Part shown: piece after piece, positions 1 to 8,815 of the stretch
How the letters are laid out: each line of letters begins with the position of its first letter
How positions within the stretch are numbered: position 1 is the first letter of the stretch
Assembly: GCF_024679095.1 (NCBI RefSeq)
Contig: NW_026110519.1
Location: forward strand, 309,270-373,269
Length of the DNA stretch: 64,000 nucleotides
Direction: 5' to 3'
From: Eriocheir sinensis
Taxonomy: Eukaryota; Arthropoda; Malacostraca; Decapoda; Varunidae
Position numbers and translations under genes: made by a program
Notes under the pieces: model-generated
Told to the model about the DNA's origin: nothing
Seen by the model: the letters and a program-made list of their open reading frames with translations, nothing else
Databases searched by the model: none

Positions 1-165
1 TCGTTATTTATTTTAATTTGTTAATTCCAGGTGTTGTACAAGAAGAGGATGGAGGAACCCGTTATCGAAAGGAAAGAGTTCGACTGGAGTACAGTGAAGC
101 AACTCGTAAAACTAGACATTCCGATGAGAGTGTTGCGCATTACAAGTGATCTCGATCGCATCTGA
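1..165 (+). CDS. Terminal exon of an IAP-like (BIR) gene
   Basis: Bases 1-30 are the 3' end of an intron (T-rich tract ending in AG at 29-30). The same intron end occurs at 51104-51133 behind the BIR exon at 50902-51044. From 31 the frame is open to TGA at 163-165 (44 residues; an internal ATG lies at 49). Its phase fits the BIR exon at 50.9 kb, so this is probably the C-terminal exon that belongs behind that exon; at 50.9 kb the intron is instead followed by unrelated sequence. The segment is charged, without Cys or His, and of unknown role. Confidence 0.55.
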
Positions 166-181
166 CATTTCGTAATCTCCG

Positions 182-465
182 TTACCGTCCCCTCTGTTTG
201 TTCTCAAAAACATTAACCAATTCTGATTGGAAATTTTTGTATTTGTCCAACAAGTGTTTCTTAATTCTGTTGTTGTTGTTAAGATGATGATTAATGGCGT
301 TGAGAAGTTGTTTAATTTTTATATTGTTATATTTTATTTTCAGGTTGTAATATCGACTCAACCTATCTTTTTCTACCAAAGAATCGTGTATTTGCTTCAG
401 CACGTTGTATGATCTTATAATGTTAATTTTGGTTTCATCTGAATCGAATGCAGATTGCAGCTGTG
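182..465 (-). pseudogene. Fragment of helical protein family H1 (3' part)
   Basis: Open on the minus strand to a stop at 182. Rich in Asn, Lys and Leu and predicted helical, ending with residues ENKQRGR. The same protein occurs at 3225-3479 (plus) and 32190-32500 (minus); the 32.2-kb copy has the more N-terminal part and this copy the C-terminal part. The 5' end stops at about 465 where similarity to the other copies ends, so no genuine start is present. Function unknown. Confidence 0.6.
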
Positions 466-695
466 TAAATTTAGATTAGTTTAGAACAAATTAAATGTAT
501 GTGATTTTGATTTTTTACGCAGTCTTCTGTTAACGTAACCCATGAAACAAAGATAACTAACCCATGAAACAAAGATGACTATGTTAAACGGATTTATATA
601 CAAATGATGAATATACAATTATTTAAAATACTGAATTTAATATATCCTACCCTTCAAGTGACATTTATGACATCCTACCCTTCCCAGCGCGCTGA
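466..695. other. AT-rich spacer
   Basis: No convincing gene. It holds two tandem copies of a block reading roughly ACCCATGAAACAAAGAT (about 538-577). The remainder is AT-rich intergenic sequence at a junction between unrelated fragments. Confidence 0.4.
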
Positions 696-862
696 CATGA
701 GTGAATGTGGTCAATCGAATTTTGGAGGGGGTCAGACAAAGTCGAACAGAGACACGCCAACACGGTACCAAAGTCGGATATTCATTCACGTAAAGTTGAG
801 ATAACATTTTATAATTAACAAGTCATACAAATGAGACGTAAGAACAAGTCATACTCTTTTAT
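696..862 (-). repeat. Inverted duplicate of 56083-56228
   Basis: Matches the segment at about 56083-56228 in opposite orientation. On the minus strand it holds a 17-codon ORF (732-785) whose 56175-56228 copy is also intact. The peptide is too short to call as a gene; the block may be a gene 5' region. After it, 863-1200 holds no recognisable gene. Confidence 0.55.
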
Positions 863-1205
863 CGCCTCCAAGGTGGACCAGATCGATGGATTCCCGGTTG
901 CTGTTCCCTGCCATCGCTCTGCTCAAATTTTCTAAAGTTGACTTTTGGTAATGGTCGGTGTTCAGAAACACGTTCATCGTTAGAAACCAGTCGTCTCAAC
1001 CCTGACAGGACTGACGACAGTGGAAATCAGGAATCAGCAGACATGCTGCGTTGCATCTGCAACGTACTCGGTCTAGACTTCACAATCTTCGAACAGTCAC
1101 GTTAGCTTTGTCATGTGAGTCGATGTTCCAATCTGTACACTCTGCTGTTAGGGAAGAACAGAGTCATGTGAGTCAAACATTTGTTACACCCATGTCAATG
1201 TGACG

Positions 1206-1320
1206 TTCGTCACGTGTTCCAGAATGACCAAAGTCTGCTATGCACACTTCCAGAATGACCATAGTCTGCATTTATTATACACACTTCCAGAATGACCAAA
1301 GTCTGCAAAATCTGCATTTG
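1206..1320 (+). repeat. Short tandem array of the hr-like repeat
   Basis: Three imperfect units of roughly 37-45 bases contain CCAGAATGACCAAAGTCTGC. They resemble a minimal form of the repeat superfamily found throughout the window (CAGAAT, then AAAGTCT). A (CA)n tract follows at about 1417-1442. Confidence 0.5.
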
Positions 1321-1414
1321 TTACCACCAAAGTCTGTATTTTTTACATGTGATGTACGTCCAAATATATTTGTGTTACGTGTTCCCAAATGACAAGGTCT
1401 GCATTTGTCGTGGT

Positions 1415-1446
<32 letters not shown>

Positions 1447-1624
1447 TGGACCAATCTAGGATTAAGCAACACGGTACCTGCTCACGTTGTCTAGTACAAA
1501 CATAAGTGTCATAGCCGCTCACTCAGTTGTTTGGGTGATGACGTATCGATTCATTTCTTGATGACACGTGGGTCCCGAGAGGTACTCCCCTGCCGCTGCC
1601 TACTCGCACCGGGAACACATTTCT

Positions 1625-1735
1625 CTATTCTAACGCATTTATCCAAGTCTTTACTCTCACCTCACTCAATGTCAGATACATTCTCTTTGGCGGAAGGGAA
1701 GAGAGAAGATTCTGATTTGAACTTACCTCTTCTGC
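1625..1735 (-). pseudogene. 3' fragment of acidic protein (copy of 20190-20274)
   Basis: The minus strand encodes the same C-terminal residues as the acidic protein ending at 20274 (SLPPKRMYLTLSEVRVKTW, then NALE and stop). Upstream the frame runs back only to a stop near 1755, past a perfect GTAAGT motif. The acidic domain of the 20-kb copy is absent, so this is a transplanted gene end. Confidence 0.5.
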
Positions 1736-1893
1736 AAGTGCTCAAGCACATCCACCACTCTAAGAAACCATCTTTCTGCAACTATTTATCCTTGTTTGTT
1801 CACCTTGTGTTCGGTTCTGTCTTCTATCTCTTCCTCATCGTGACGTACACTGAAACGTTGGTGAAGGTCCTATCTTCAGGACGAGGCGATGGA

Positions 1894-2133
1894 TTATTTT
1901 AGGAAAATGTCCTTGCAGCACTTCGGACACGTGGACACGGATCGGGCGCACGACATGCAACAACACCCGTGAGTGCAAGGTTGGAAGATCACGTTCACTG
2001 GCTTAGTGGCACACAAGATGCACACGGCCACCTCTGACATCAGATTCATTTTTTTCTTTATTTTTTTTCGGGGAGCGACTACCTTGTTACTCTCTGTCAG
2101 CATCGTGTATAGAACAGCTTTCGCTTCTTGCAT
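1894..2133 (-). CDS. IAP-type RING finger segment
   Basis: The C-terminal half has the spacing C-x2-C-x11-C-x-H-x3-C-x2-C-x6-C-x2-C, the RING-HC pattern that ends inhibitor-of-apoptosis proteins. The stop follows 4 residues after the last Cys pair, also typical of IAPs. IAP RINGs act as E3 ubiquitin ligases. The first 35 residues are Lys-rich and may include intron-derived sequence. No BIR domain is joined to it; BIR pieces lie at 2.2-2.7, 50.9 and 55.6 kb. It could be the displaced last exon of the same gene. Confidence 0.7.
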   Translation of the reverse strand: MQEAKAVLYTMLTESNKVVAPRKKIKKKMNLMSEVAVCILCATKPVNVIFQPCTHGCCCMSCARSVSTCPKCCKDIFLK

Positions 2134-2224
2134 GCTAGCAAAGCATCTCTTCTCGGTGAGGAAATGATGTTTAAAGAATAAAAAATGTATTTTACTACAA
2201 TATAATACGATTTTCTATATTTTT

Positions 2225-2746
2225 TTAAGACTGGTGGGTTTTTTGCGTCGCTTGTTGTCGATTAACAGCCGCTCGAATATCGTCGAACCTTGCATCGCCG
2301 TTCTGATAGATCTCCGTGACGAAATCACAATTCATGTACTGGTTGATTGCATCTTCTAAGTGTTGCTCAGACACTGATGACACCCACGAAGACGCGCGAC
2401 GACAATTTGGAGATGCCTCTAGGTGACGTAGAACGGGATCATCGTCTGTTTTCCAATTCCTCAAATAGACGCTGAGGAAACGACCCGATTCGTGTATGCG
2501 CACGTAGTGCGACGGATCAGATTTTAACACGCAGTGCGTTTCCAATCGAGTGTGTTCCTCAGATCGCTTGGGAATGATGATATCTATTTGTTTGGTCTTC
2601 ACAGCGTCGATCAGGCTGTTGTAATTTCCGTTGGGTATGAAGCACTTTACTGATACATTCTTTTGAAACAAAGTGTTCTCGTAATCCTTCAGAATTCTCT
2701 GAGACAAAGTGCATGACAAGTCAGAAAAGTCTGAGGGAATAAGCAT
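2225..2746 (-). CDS. BIR-like protein with degenerate zinc site
   Basis: The C-terminal half contains L-R-N-W, then DDP, H and P-x-C in the order and spacing of the second half of a BIR domain (around residues 92-117). The Cys-x2-Cys pair expected just before L-R-N-W is missing. About 55 residues with no known domain follow. The first ATG lies inside the repeat that continues at 2747, so the N-terminus is doubtful and the true start may be internal or lost. Strand and orientation match the RING segment just downstream (1894-2133), suggesting one former IAP-like gene. Confidence 0.5.
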   Translation of the reverse strand: MLIPSDFSDLSCTLSQRILKDYENTLFQKNVSVKCFIPNGNYNSLIDAVKTKQIDIIIPKRSEEHTRLETHCVLKSDPSHYVRIHESGRFLSVYLRNWKTDDDPVLRHLEASPNCRRASSWVSSVSEQHLEDAINQYMNCDFVTEIYQNGDARFDDIRAAVNRQQATQKTHQS

Positions 2747-2935
2747 GCAACACTCGTATAGTATTCAGAATCAGTCTACTGCTGACATAAAGTCTCGCGT
2801 TCACACAACTAGCAACATCTGCAACGCATTTGATCCAACTCTGAGACATAGTAAGATTTGTATTCAGAATCACGCAGAATTGGACAGAGATCTTGACACG
2901 CAGAGTTCTTTGACACCGACACCCTAAGGTTTTCA
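2747..2935 (+). repeat. hr-like repeat cluster
   Basis: Several units of the dispersed repeat: TATTCAGAATCAGTCTACTG, then GCTGACATAAAGTCTC and GTTCACAC, then a partial second unit. The arrangement is nearly identical to 33480-33630 and, inverted, to 57725-57870 and 58070-58215. Confidence 0.75.
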
Positions 2936-3009
2936 GAATCAGAAGACTGCACATCTTAACTCTCTATTTGAGTTTACAATAGTATCCTGCTCGTTCTCGA
3001 AAGTCAAAA

Positions 3010-3228
3010 AGAGTTGGTCGAGAAGACTCTCGATGCGTTTGCGTTTGTAGACGACGACAACAACAACAACAACGACGATTACGACAGATCCAATAAAGTT
3101 TTTGAAAGCAGCGAGATAGCCAAGACTATCGATTCTAAATTGAGTTCGGATTATAGCAACCCTCTGGACATCACGACACGCGAAAACAAACATCGGGTCG
3201 TCGCTGCAGTCTGCATTCGATTCAGATG
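3010..3228 (+). pseudogene. Fragment of the 430-aa protein (copy of 31700-31866)
   Basis: Carries the Asp/Asn-rich stretch and the following residues of the protein at 30779-32071. At about 3210 it runs directly into family H1 sequence. Both genes are therefore truncated and joined head to tail. Confidence 0.65.
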
Positions 3229-3479
3229 AAACCAAAATTAACATTATAAGATCATACAACGTGCTGAAGCAAATATACGATTCTTTGGTAGAAAAAGATA
3301 GGTTGAGTCAATATTACAACCTGAAAATAAAATATAACAATATAGAAATTAAACAACTTCTCAACGCCATTAATCCTCATCTTAACAACAACAACATAAT
3401 TAAGAAACATTTGTTGGACAAATACAAAATTTCCAATCAGAATTGGTTAATGTTTTTGAGAACAAACAGAGGGGACGGT
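3225..3479 (+). pseudogene. Helical protein family H1, frameshifted copy
   Basis: Near-identical to 182-465 (minus), but a one-base loss in the A-run near 3427 shifts the frame before the conserved C-terminus. The first part overlaps the 32.2-kb copy (residues around FDSDETKINI). No start codon belonging to the family is included. Confidence 0.6.
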
Positions 3480-3645
3480 AAATGGTGCTACAAAATAAAG
3501 ACAATTTGATTACATGGGTGTTTGATCGTCCCTTGATTCACAAATTTGTGTTTTACCCCCTTACATCCCAACACAGTCACATCCGAACAAAACTTCGTGT
3601 ATTCCGTTCTTGCCTAACACAGGGAGTACTCTGTTGGATGGCAGT

Positions 3646-3819
3646 ATGTCACAGCGGAACACATTCGAGGAAATGACAACATTCTTATTAACGAAACTGA
3701 AAATGTGGTTTTTAGTGCTGCCAGAAAAATATAATTTGAACGAGGACGAGTTCGATCCCGAACAGTTCGATGTCGATCAGTTCGATGTCGATCAGAAAAG
3801 GGAAGATCACCACCAGTAG
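3646..3819 (+). CDS. Small protein with acidic FDVDQ repeat tail
   Basis: 57 residues from ATG 3646. The last 22 residues contain PEQFDVDQFDVDQKREDHHQ and the stop, identical to the end of the protein at 6762-7058. About 90 bases of downstream sequence are also shared (3820-3908 and 7060-7150). The N-terminal part differs, so one is a chimera or they share an exchanged 3' cassette. Function unknown. Confidence 0.45.
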   Translation: MSQRNTFEEMTTFLLTKLKMWFLVLPEKYNLNEDEFDPEQFDVDQFDVDQKREDHHQ

Positions 3820-3907
3820 TTTGTCACATACACCCAAGTGAAATAAGAAAGTTTGTCAAGTGAAATAAGAAAGACTCTTGAGTAAATTAATATGTCACAA
3901 ACGAATG

Positions 3908-3983
3908 TTTGAGAAACATCGTATCGGATGTCAACGACGATACTATATTTGATTTGACCGCCCATGTTAAACAATTAATCGAT
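3908..3983 (+). pseudogene. Fragment of the 197-aa family
   Basis: About 23 codons match the middle of the 28612-29205 protein (residues around SDVNDDTIFDLTAHVKQLI). The similarity ends where an hr-like repeat begins at about 3983. Confidence 0.6.
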
Positions 3984-4103
3984 TCACAATCCGTCTAACG
4001 CCGACGCAGTCACATATTAACCAACTGTAACATCTGCAGCCTTTGGTATGTCAGTTGAACTCTTGCCTACCTAACAGCGGAATGTAGAGATTGGAACGTC
4101 GAC

Positions 4104-4328
4104 TCACATGACAAAGTCAAACGTGACGATGACAACTTTGGAGGTATTGCTCTCGAGCGAGACTTTCACGCTCACATTGACAATGTTCTTCTTAGGATTG
4201 GCAGCCACGTACACACTGTCGACCATAATTTTGGTTATTTCTTGAGAAAGGTTTGCAATGATATCCAATTCCTTTCCGCTCACCACTATCATTAAACGAC
4301 CACCAAGAAGAATAACAACAAAAGACAA
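4104..4328 (-). pseudogene. C-terminal part of an unknown protein (counterpart at 11430-11520)
   Basis: Minus-strand frame of about 65 residues ending FDFVM. The portion around KELDIIANLSQEITKIMV is also at 11470-11520 (plus), where the N-terminal part is kept but a TGA replaces a Gly codon. Here the upstream part is missing; the first in-frame start is a TTG, so the gene is truncated. The last codons lie in a repeat also present at 34630-34655. Confidence 0.5.
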
Positions 4329-4330
4329 AC

Positions 4331-4597
4331 ATGGAATTCGAGACTCAGGAAGACTCTGCTAGCAAAGTTGAAACGGGGTTGACACAGCAACAGGAACAAC
4401 AACCGTCCAAGAAAACAAACAGGACGCAACGCAACAAGCAGGCGAAACCCGAAATGGTCCAGTCGGTACCAACTATTGTGATGGACATAACACTCACAAT
4501 TGACTTTACAATAGTAGCCCCTTCAAACATTGAGTTCAGAATCGGTAGCGTTATTCAACTAAGTCTCACAACGGGTAAAGTTCATGATCGGTTGTAG
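4331..4597 (+). CDS. Hydrophilic protein fused into hr-like repeat
   Basis: ATG at 4331 in a good context (ACAAACATGG). The first ~45 residues are Gln/Lys/Glu-rich and unlike the repeats. From about residue 55 the frame runs through hr-like repeat sequence (TTCAGAATCGGTAGCG), so the C-terminus is probably not original. 88 residues; function unknown. Confidence 0.4.
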   Translation: MEFETQEDSASKVETGLTQQQEQQPSKKTNRTQRNKQAKPEMVQSVPTIVMDITLTIDFTIVAPSNIEFRIGSVIQLSLTTGKVHDRL

Positions 4598-4599
4598 TA

Positions 4600-4795
4600 C
4601 CCCCCTGAAAACTCAAAATTGACTTTACAATAGTAACCCCTTCAAACATTGAGTTCAGAATCTGTTGATCAGAATTTGTTGGGGTGAATGTGAGACCTTG
4701 TCGTACAGGTCGCTGATTTTGAGTTCAGAATCGGTAGCGTTATTCGACAAAGTCTCACATGTAATAGTTCATAATCGGTTGATATCTTGGCCAAA
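4600..4795. repeat. hr-like repeat cluster with CCCCTTCAAACATTGAGTTC units
   Basis: Alternating blocks: GACTTTACAATAGTA, CCCCTTCAAACATTGAGTTC, AGAATC plus TGTTGG or GGTAGCG, and GACAAAGTCTCACATG or its reverse. The same blocks occur at 9990-10230, 25580-25740, 26870-26980, 28240-28500 and 51700-51860. Confidence 0.7.
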
Positions 4796-4814
4796 AGCGT
4801 ACATTGGTGCGGGA

Positions 4815-5190
4815 GGTGGGAAAGCTTTACCTTTTCCGAGACACATCAAGAAATTGTTTCTGTTCCCAAAACACTCGTTGCCGAAGGACAACAATGCACT
4901 TGTTGCCGAATGAGTGCACCGTGTAATGAAATAAAAAAAATTAAGAAAGCAAAATGGTTTTTATTCACACCCAATCTGTAAAACTACACGTCAAGAACTT
5001 TTACCTGACAATACATTACATACACTATTCACACCCAATTGTTTTTATTCCCAATGACAATGCATTGACTATACATACCACTACTCTTTACTGATGATGC
5101 ATTAAGCTATGAACTTGTAAGTATAAGTAACTGGTTGGGAACAAATTGGACAGATCGGTACAGATGTGCAACTGTAGGGGTCCAATGCGC
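4815..5190 (+). repeat. Duplicated gene 3' end and downstream block (copies at 20295-20665 and 63860-64000)
   Basis: Includes a short open segment with a Cys cluster (CTCCRMSAPC), then an A-rich terminus and the 3' flank. The 20.3-kb copy ends in a stop inside an AAATAAAAAAAAATTAA-like run; here a changed A-run extends the frame to 4981. The third, inverted copy reaches the window's right edge. Probably the 3' exon and untranslated region of one gene; the 5' part is nowhere intact here. Confidence 0.55.
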
Positions 5191-5383
5191 ATTCCACCAG
5201 CAAGCTACGAAGTTGTTGAATACGCAAGTTGTGTACTCACCGCGAACAGCATCTGCTTCGGTCGTCTACGTCGCGATGGTTGTCGCTGCACTTGTTCAAA
5301 TGTCCAAACTTATTTTTTCACTTTGTTTAAATTTCAATTGTCCGTTAATTTAGTGTCACCCAAGTAATAATGTTCACGTGTTG

Positions 5384-5617
5384 ATGTTTGGTGAGTCCTC
5401 TCAACTATTAAAAGATATTCCTCATAACGAAGATGAAAATAAGAAAATAATAGTTTTGGTCAAAAACATCGAAGAGTTTATGAAGGCATGGAAGGCATCG
5501 ATCGGCGATGATAACTCTGATAAAAAAACGATGACATAACTATATTTCAACGAAGCCGTAGACGCGGTTCAGAATATTTATTTCTCTTTTTCTAGCAACG
5601 TTTCCTTTTACAAATAA
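5384..5617 (+). pseudogene. Small acidic protein with one nonsense codon
   Basis: ATG at 5384 opens a frame that would be 77 residues to 5617 but has TAA at 5537-5539. The partial copy at 8557-8684 has a Glu codon there, but its A-run is one base longer and shifts the frame. Each copy is broken in a different place, as expected for independent decay of duplicates. Function unknown. Confidence 0.55.
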
Positions 5618-5805
5618 CGAAAGAGAAGCGCGGATTATTCGTGGCGCTGGTCAATTTCTTGCCGGGTGTAGGCGTACGTGATCGCCGACTATGAAGTCTC
5701 AGACGTTCGTGTTCGTTATGCACGACAGCGTCTGATTCCGCTAACATCGTCGGCAGTGTGTTGGATGCATGTGAGGCACATATACTCATACTCACACACG
5801 TCCAG
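5592..5805. other. No supported gene
   Basis: A 67-codon open stretch on the minus strand has a biased composition and no counterpart among the duplicated gene pieces. I see no reliable gene here. Confidence 0.3.
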
Positions 5806-6822
5806 TTGCATTACACAAGTTGCTGGTCGTCTCATCGCTGCACTTTTTAAAATTATTTTCAAACACTTCAAAATAAAATCACTTGTCTCGGTACCGATAA
5901 TGTATTTACTCCAAACCCCACTTTTTAGAGCACTGTAAAATTACAGAGTTAAGGTACATCAAATTAGAATATGTAGTGGTCATCACGTATACAAACCTTG
6001 TTTTGTCTGACTCTGTCAAGCAGGGTGAATGTGGGAGTCGTCAACAAATTAGGTGTGTATTTCAAAATCTGAAGAATATGTTGTTGTTGTCCAAAGCGGG
6101 TGAACTCTTGCGAACTGTAACAAGTTTAAGAATAGAGAGTTAAGATGTTCACCAGTCTTAGAGAGTTATGATACCTCAAACTTGGATGGTGTCTCTACAT
6201 TTGGTTCATGATAGGTTTATAGACACGACTAATAGTGGAATGAGATTTATGTGGTGTTATTTTCAACTTCTCTATGTCGACTTGCTTCTTTTTTATTTCC
6301 TCGAGTCGATTTTCCAAAGCGTTAAAATTGTTAGTCATCTGATCAACAATGTACGTTCTGGAATCTAAACTGAATGTCCGTGCCTGTTCATACAATTTAC
6401 TTTGCATTTCTAACACACACGTTTGGATAAACAAATCTCCGATATCGATGAGAGACTGCAACGCAACATCGAACCATAACTCTCTTAACTCTCTATTCTT
6501 AAACTTGTTACAGTTCGCAAGAGTTCACCCGCTTTGGACAACAACAACATATTCTTCAGATTTTGAATTACACACCTAATTTGTTGACGACTCCCACATT
6601 CACCCTGCTTGACAGAGTCAGACAAAACAAGGTTTGTATACGTGATGACCACTACATATTCTAATTTGATGTACCTTAACTCTGTAATTTTACAGTGCTC
6701 TAAAAAGTGGGGTTTGGAGTAAATAAATTATCGGTACCGAGACAAGTGATTTTATTTTGAAGTGTTTGAAAATAATTTTAAAAAGTGCAGCGATGAGACG
6801 ACCAGCAACTTGTGTAATGCAA
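5806..6822. repeat. Fold-back inverted duplication, 340-bp arms
   Basis: 5806-6145 and 6483-6822 are reverse complements of equal length (340 bases) with very few differences. The 337-base loop (6146-6482) holds a minus-strand fragment of gene Y. A perfect-length fold-back suggests a recent event: template-switch inversion, a hairpin-end replication product, or an assembly fold-back. Confidence 0.9.
6195..6461 (-). pseudogene. Gene Y internal fragment
   Basis: Residues LQSLIDIGDLFIQTCVLEMQ onward match the proteins at 26053-26703 and 63502-63892. The fragment lies entirely in the loop of the fold-back and lacks the gene's N-terminal part. After about residue 60 it diverges into other sequence. 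Confidence 0.65.
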
Positions 6823-7058
6823 GGCATTCATTAAGTCAAGAAGAACTAGTTCGAGAGAATAAAGCAATAACCGCGGAGATCGAGAAAATGAAACACGAAA
6901 ACGAACTATTGAAGATTAACATCAAGTATGCAAAACTCGAAAACAAACGATTGAATTTAGCCATCCAGGCAAGACGTGCAGCCGAACAGTTCGGTCCCGA
7001 ACAGTTCGATGTCGATCAGTTCGATGTCGATCAGAAAAGGGAAGATCACCACCAGTAG
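6762..7058 (+). CDS. Coiled-coil protein with FDVDQ repeat tail
   Basis: 98 residues. Residues ~30-70 form a heptad-rich coiled coil (EELVRENKAITAEIEKMKHE and following), then the acidic FDVDQ repeats also seen at 3646-3819. The first ~20 codons come from the fold-back arm, so the start is uncertain. An AAGTGAAATAAGAAA block follows the stop in both copies. Probably structural; role unknown. Confidence 0.55.
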   Translation: MFENNFKKCSDETTSNLCNARHSLSQEELVRENKAITAEIEKMKHENELLKINIKYAKLENKRLNLAIQARRAAEQFGPEQFDVDQFDVDQKREDHHQ

Positions 7059-7180
7059 TTTATCACATACACACAAGTGAAATAAGAAAATTGTCAAGTG
7101 AAATGAGAAAGATAGATATCTCTTGAGTAAATTAATATGTCACAAACGAATGTTTGCTGTACCTGTGAACAAAAGTAATA

Positions 7181-7654
7181 ATGACCAAAGACGAGTTGAG
7201 ATACCTGAATTGGTCTCATGTGGTCGGTGTGTTTTGCATCTTGCTCTTGATCGTTCTGCTGGTTGCTCTGACCGTACGTCACAAATTTAGAATGAAATTA
7301 TACGACAAGCGAAGCGAACAACATTTCAACTCCAAATTCTTACCGGTGTCGTTCTTGGAGCAAAAGACGGGAAGAGTCAGAGCTATGTGGTTGTCTCCCA
7401 ATGAATCTGTGGTGTTCGCAGGATTAGTGAAGCAGTGTAAGCGTTTTCGCCACGGTCTGTGCACGGACACTCCAGGATGGACGCAGTTTGCCTACTTCGC
7501 TGCTGCTAACGCTTACAACCGTTTGAGTGAAGCGGCAGCAGAAGATCAAATAAAATTGCTTAAAATCTCGAAAATACCCGAAAAAAAAACAGAGTCGCTT
7601 ACTCCATCCGTTTTACGACCAAGCTTCGTACCGGAGAAAGACGTCGGAGGGTAA
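7181..7654 (+). CDS. Single-pass membrane protein, 157 aa
   Basis: ATG at 7181. Residues ~12-32 form a strong hydrophobic helix (VVGVFCILLLIVLLVALTV) with a short N-terminal tail and Arg/Lys directly after it, as in an N-anchored type II or viral envelope/infectivity-factor-like protein. The remaining ~120 residues hold two Cys (KQCKRFRHGLC) and Trp/Tyr-rich stretches. No named family recognised. Its 3' end overlaps the convergent 7599-7829 frame. Confidence 0.65.
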   Translation: MTKDELRYLNWSHVVGVFCILLLIVLLVALTVRHKFRMKLYDKRSEQHFNSKFLPVSFLEQKTGRVRAMWLSPNESVVFAGLVKQCKRFRHGLCTDTPGWTQFAYFAAANAYNRLSEAAAEDQIKLLKISKIPEKKTESLTPSVLRPSFVPEKDVGG

Positions 7655-7829
7655 CATAAACGTGCACGTAACCCAAGAACCTACCGTTGTCTACTCTGTT
7701 AATTCCTTGGCCGAAAGTCGCTTCGTTCAACAGCGATTGATTGCCAATCCCGTTCGGTCCCAGTATTTCGAGTTTGTGGAATTCTGAGAGGAGTTCAAAA
7801 GCGTTGCACGGGATCTTCATGTTGCCCAT
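7599..7829 (-). CDS. Unknown 76-aa frame, convergent with 7181-7654
   Basis: Begins MGNMKIPCNAFELLSEFHK with good globular composition. The end overlaps the tail of the plus-strand gene by about 56 bases. It could be a truncated gene joined to the neighbour's end. No copy elsewhere in the window supports it. Confidence 0.4.
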   Translation of the reverse strand: MGNMKIPCNAFELLSEFHKLEILGPNGIGNQSLLNEATFGQGINRVDNGRFLGYVHVYVTLRRLSPVRSLVVKRME

Positions 7830-7845
7830 GCGCGTTACGATTCGT

Positions 7846-8250
7846 TTAGTCGGACATCGTTTTATTTTGAGTCAACTCTTGTTTGAATTGATCATTTTCT
7901 GTATCTAATTCGTTATTACGTTGTTGGAGTTGTTCGTATTCATTTTGCATAAGATCGATCTTGTTTTTATTTTCAGATAATTCTGCGTTCAGTCGGTCTT
8001 TCTCTTGGATTATCTTTCGTATATTTGCATTAACTTCTAAGAATTTCTTATCTACATCTTTGTATATCGTCATTATTTGTTGTACTTTGGCAGATGACTT
8101 TTCAATTTCTTTCCTTAATTCAGATTTTTCTTCTTCGTGTTTAGTTTGTTGATTTTGTAATTCATCCATGTGCTTCTTTGTAGAATCGGCAGTCAGGTAC
8201 TCTGATGTGCAATTCGTGTTGTTACACCCACAACATCTGAACTCTAGCAA
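7846..8250 (-). CDS. Coiled-coil family CC1, truncated copy
   Basis: After a short Cys-rich leader (FRCCGCNNTNC), residues ~28-131 form a near-continuous coiled coil of Glu/Lys/Gln/Asn heptads. The 59209-60248 copy is longest; others lie at 36776-37075, 51930-52466 and 53245-53420. The end (QNKTMSD) departs from other copies after QNKT, marking a junction. The leader overlaps a motif also seen near 58790-58815. Likely structural. Confidence 0.6.
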   Translation of the reverse strand: MLEFRCCGCNNTNCTSEYLTADSTKKHMDELQNQQTKHEEEKSELRKEIEKSSAKVQQIMTIYKDVDKKFLEVNANIRKIIQEKDRLNAELSENKNKIDLMQNEYEQLQQRNNELDTENDQFKQELTQNKTMSD

Positions 8251-8447
8251 TTCGTCTTGTTAGTTGTCGACATGTCACGACATCGTCTTCTTACACCTCA
8301 CAGTCTACTACATCTCAACATCTACTACATCTTAACTCTAAGTAAATGTGTGACTTTGTTTCAACAGTCAACTGAGATTCATGTACATAACCCGAAATGA
8401 ATCTTATCTTCTCACTTGGTTGCAGCGAAGAGTACGACAACGATTCC

Positions 8448-8540
8448 ACTGTGTGTATTTGCACTGTGTGTATTTGCACTGTGTATTTGCACTGTGTATT
8501 TTGACTGTGTATTTTAGCACTGTGTAATTTAGCACATCGT
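8448..8540 (-). repeat. Minisatellite, GTGTATTT-type units
   Basis: Tandem units of about 16-18 bases built on CACTGTGTGTATTTG and ACTGTGTATTTTG. The same array, longer, occurs at 21985-22165. Confidence 0.8.
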
Positions 8541-8556
8541 TTGTTACTCACCCCAA

Positions 8557-8684
8557 ATGGAAGGCATCGATCGGCGATGATAACTCTGATAAAAAAAACG
8601 ATGACAGAACTATATTTCAACGAAGCCGTAGACGCGGCTCAGAATATTTATTTCTCTTTTTCTAGCAACGTTTCCTTTTACAGA
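8557..8684 (+). pseudogene. Partial copy of 5384-5617
   Basis: Starts within the gene (TGGAAGGCATCGATCGGCG) and ends at its last coding residues. The A-run at about 8591-8598 is one base longer than at 5522-5528, shifting the frame. It has Glu where the other copy has TAA. Confidence 0.6.
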
Positions 8685-8815
8685 TCAACGCTGAGGAGTC
8701 TCAAAAATTTGGTCTGATTTCAGATTGACATTTTCTAATCTTCCACCCAAGAGGAAATTCCCGTCGATCAGAAAGAATCGGTTGTTGTCGACGCTGATAC
8801 ATGACGTCTTTGAAT

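Noticed and set aside
1531..1902. 123-codon plus-strand frame
   Set aside because: Over 1625-1735 it is antisense to a duplicated acidic-protein end; the rest has no counterpart and includes low-complexity hydrophobic stretches.
5135..5367. Two overlapping ~73-codon frames
   Set aside because: Mostly within the duplicated 3' flank and CTG-spacer-like sequence; no coding signal shared with the other copies.
6349..6579. 76-codon plus frame in the fold-back loop
   Set aside because: Antisense to the gene Y fragment, whose copies elsewhere support the minus strand.
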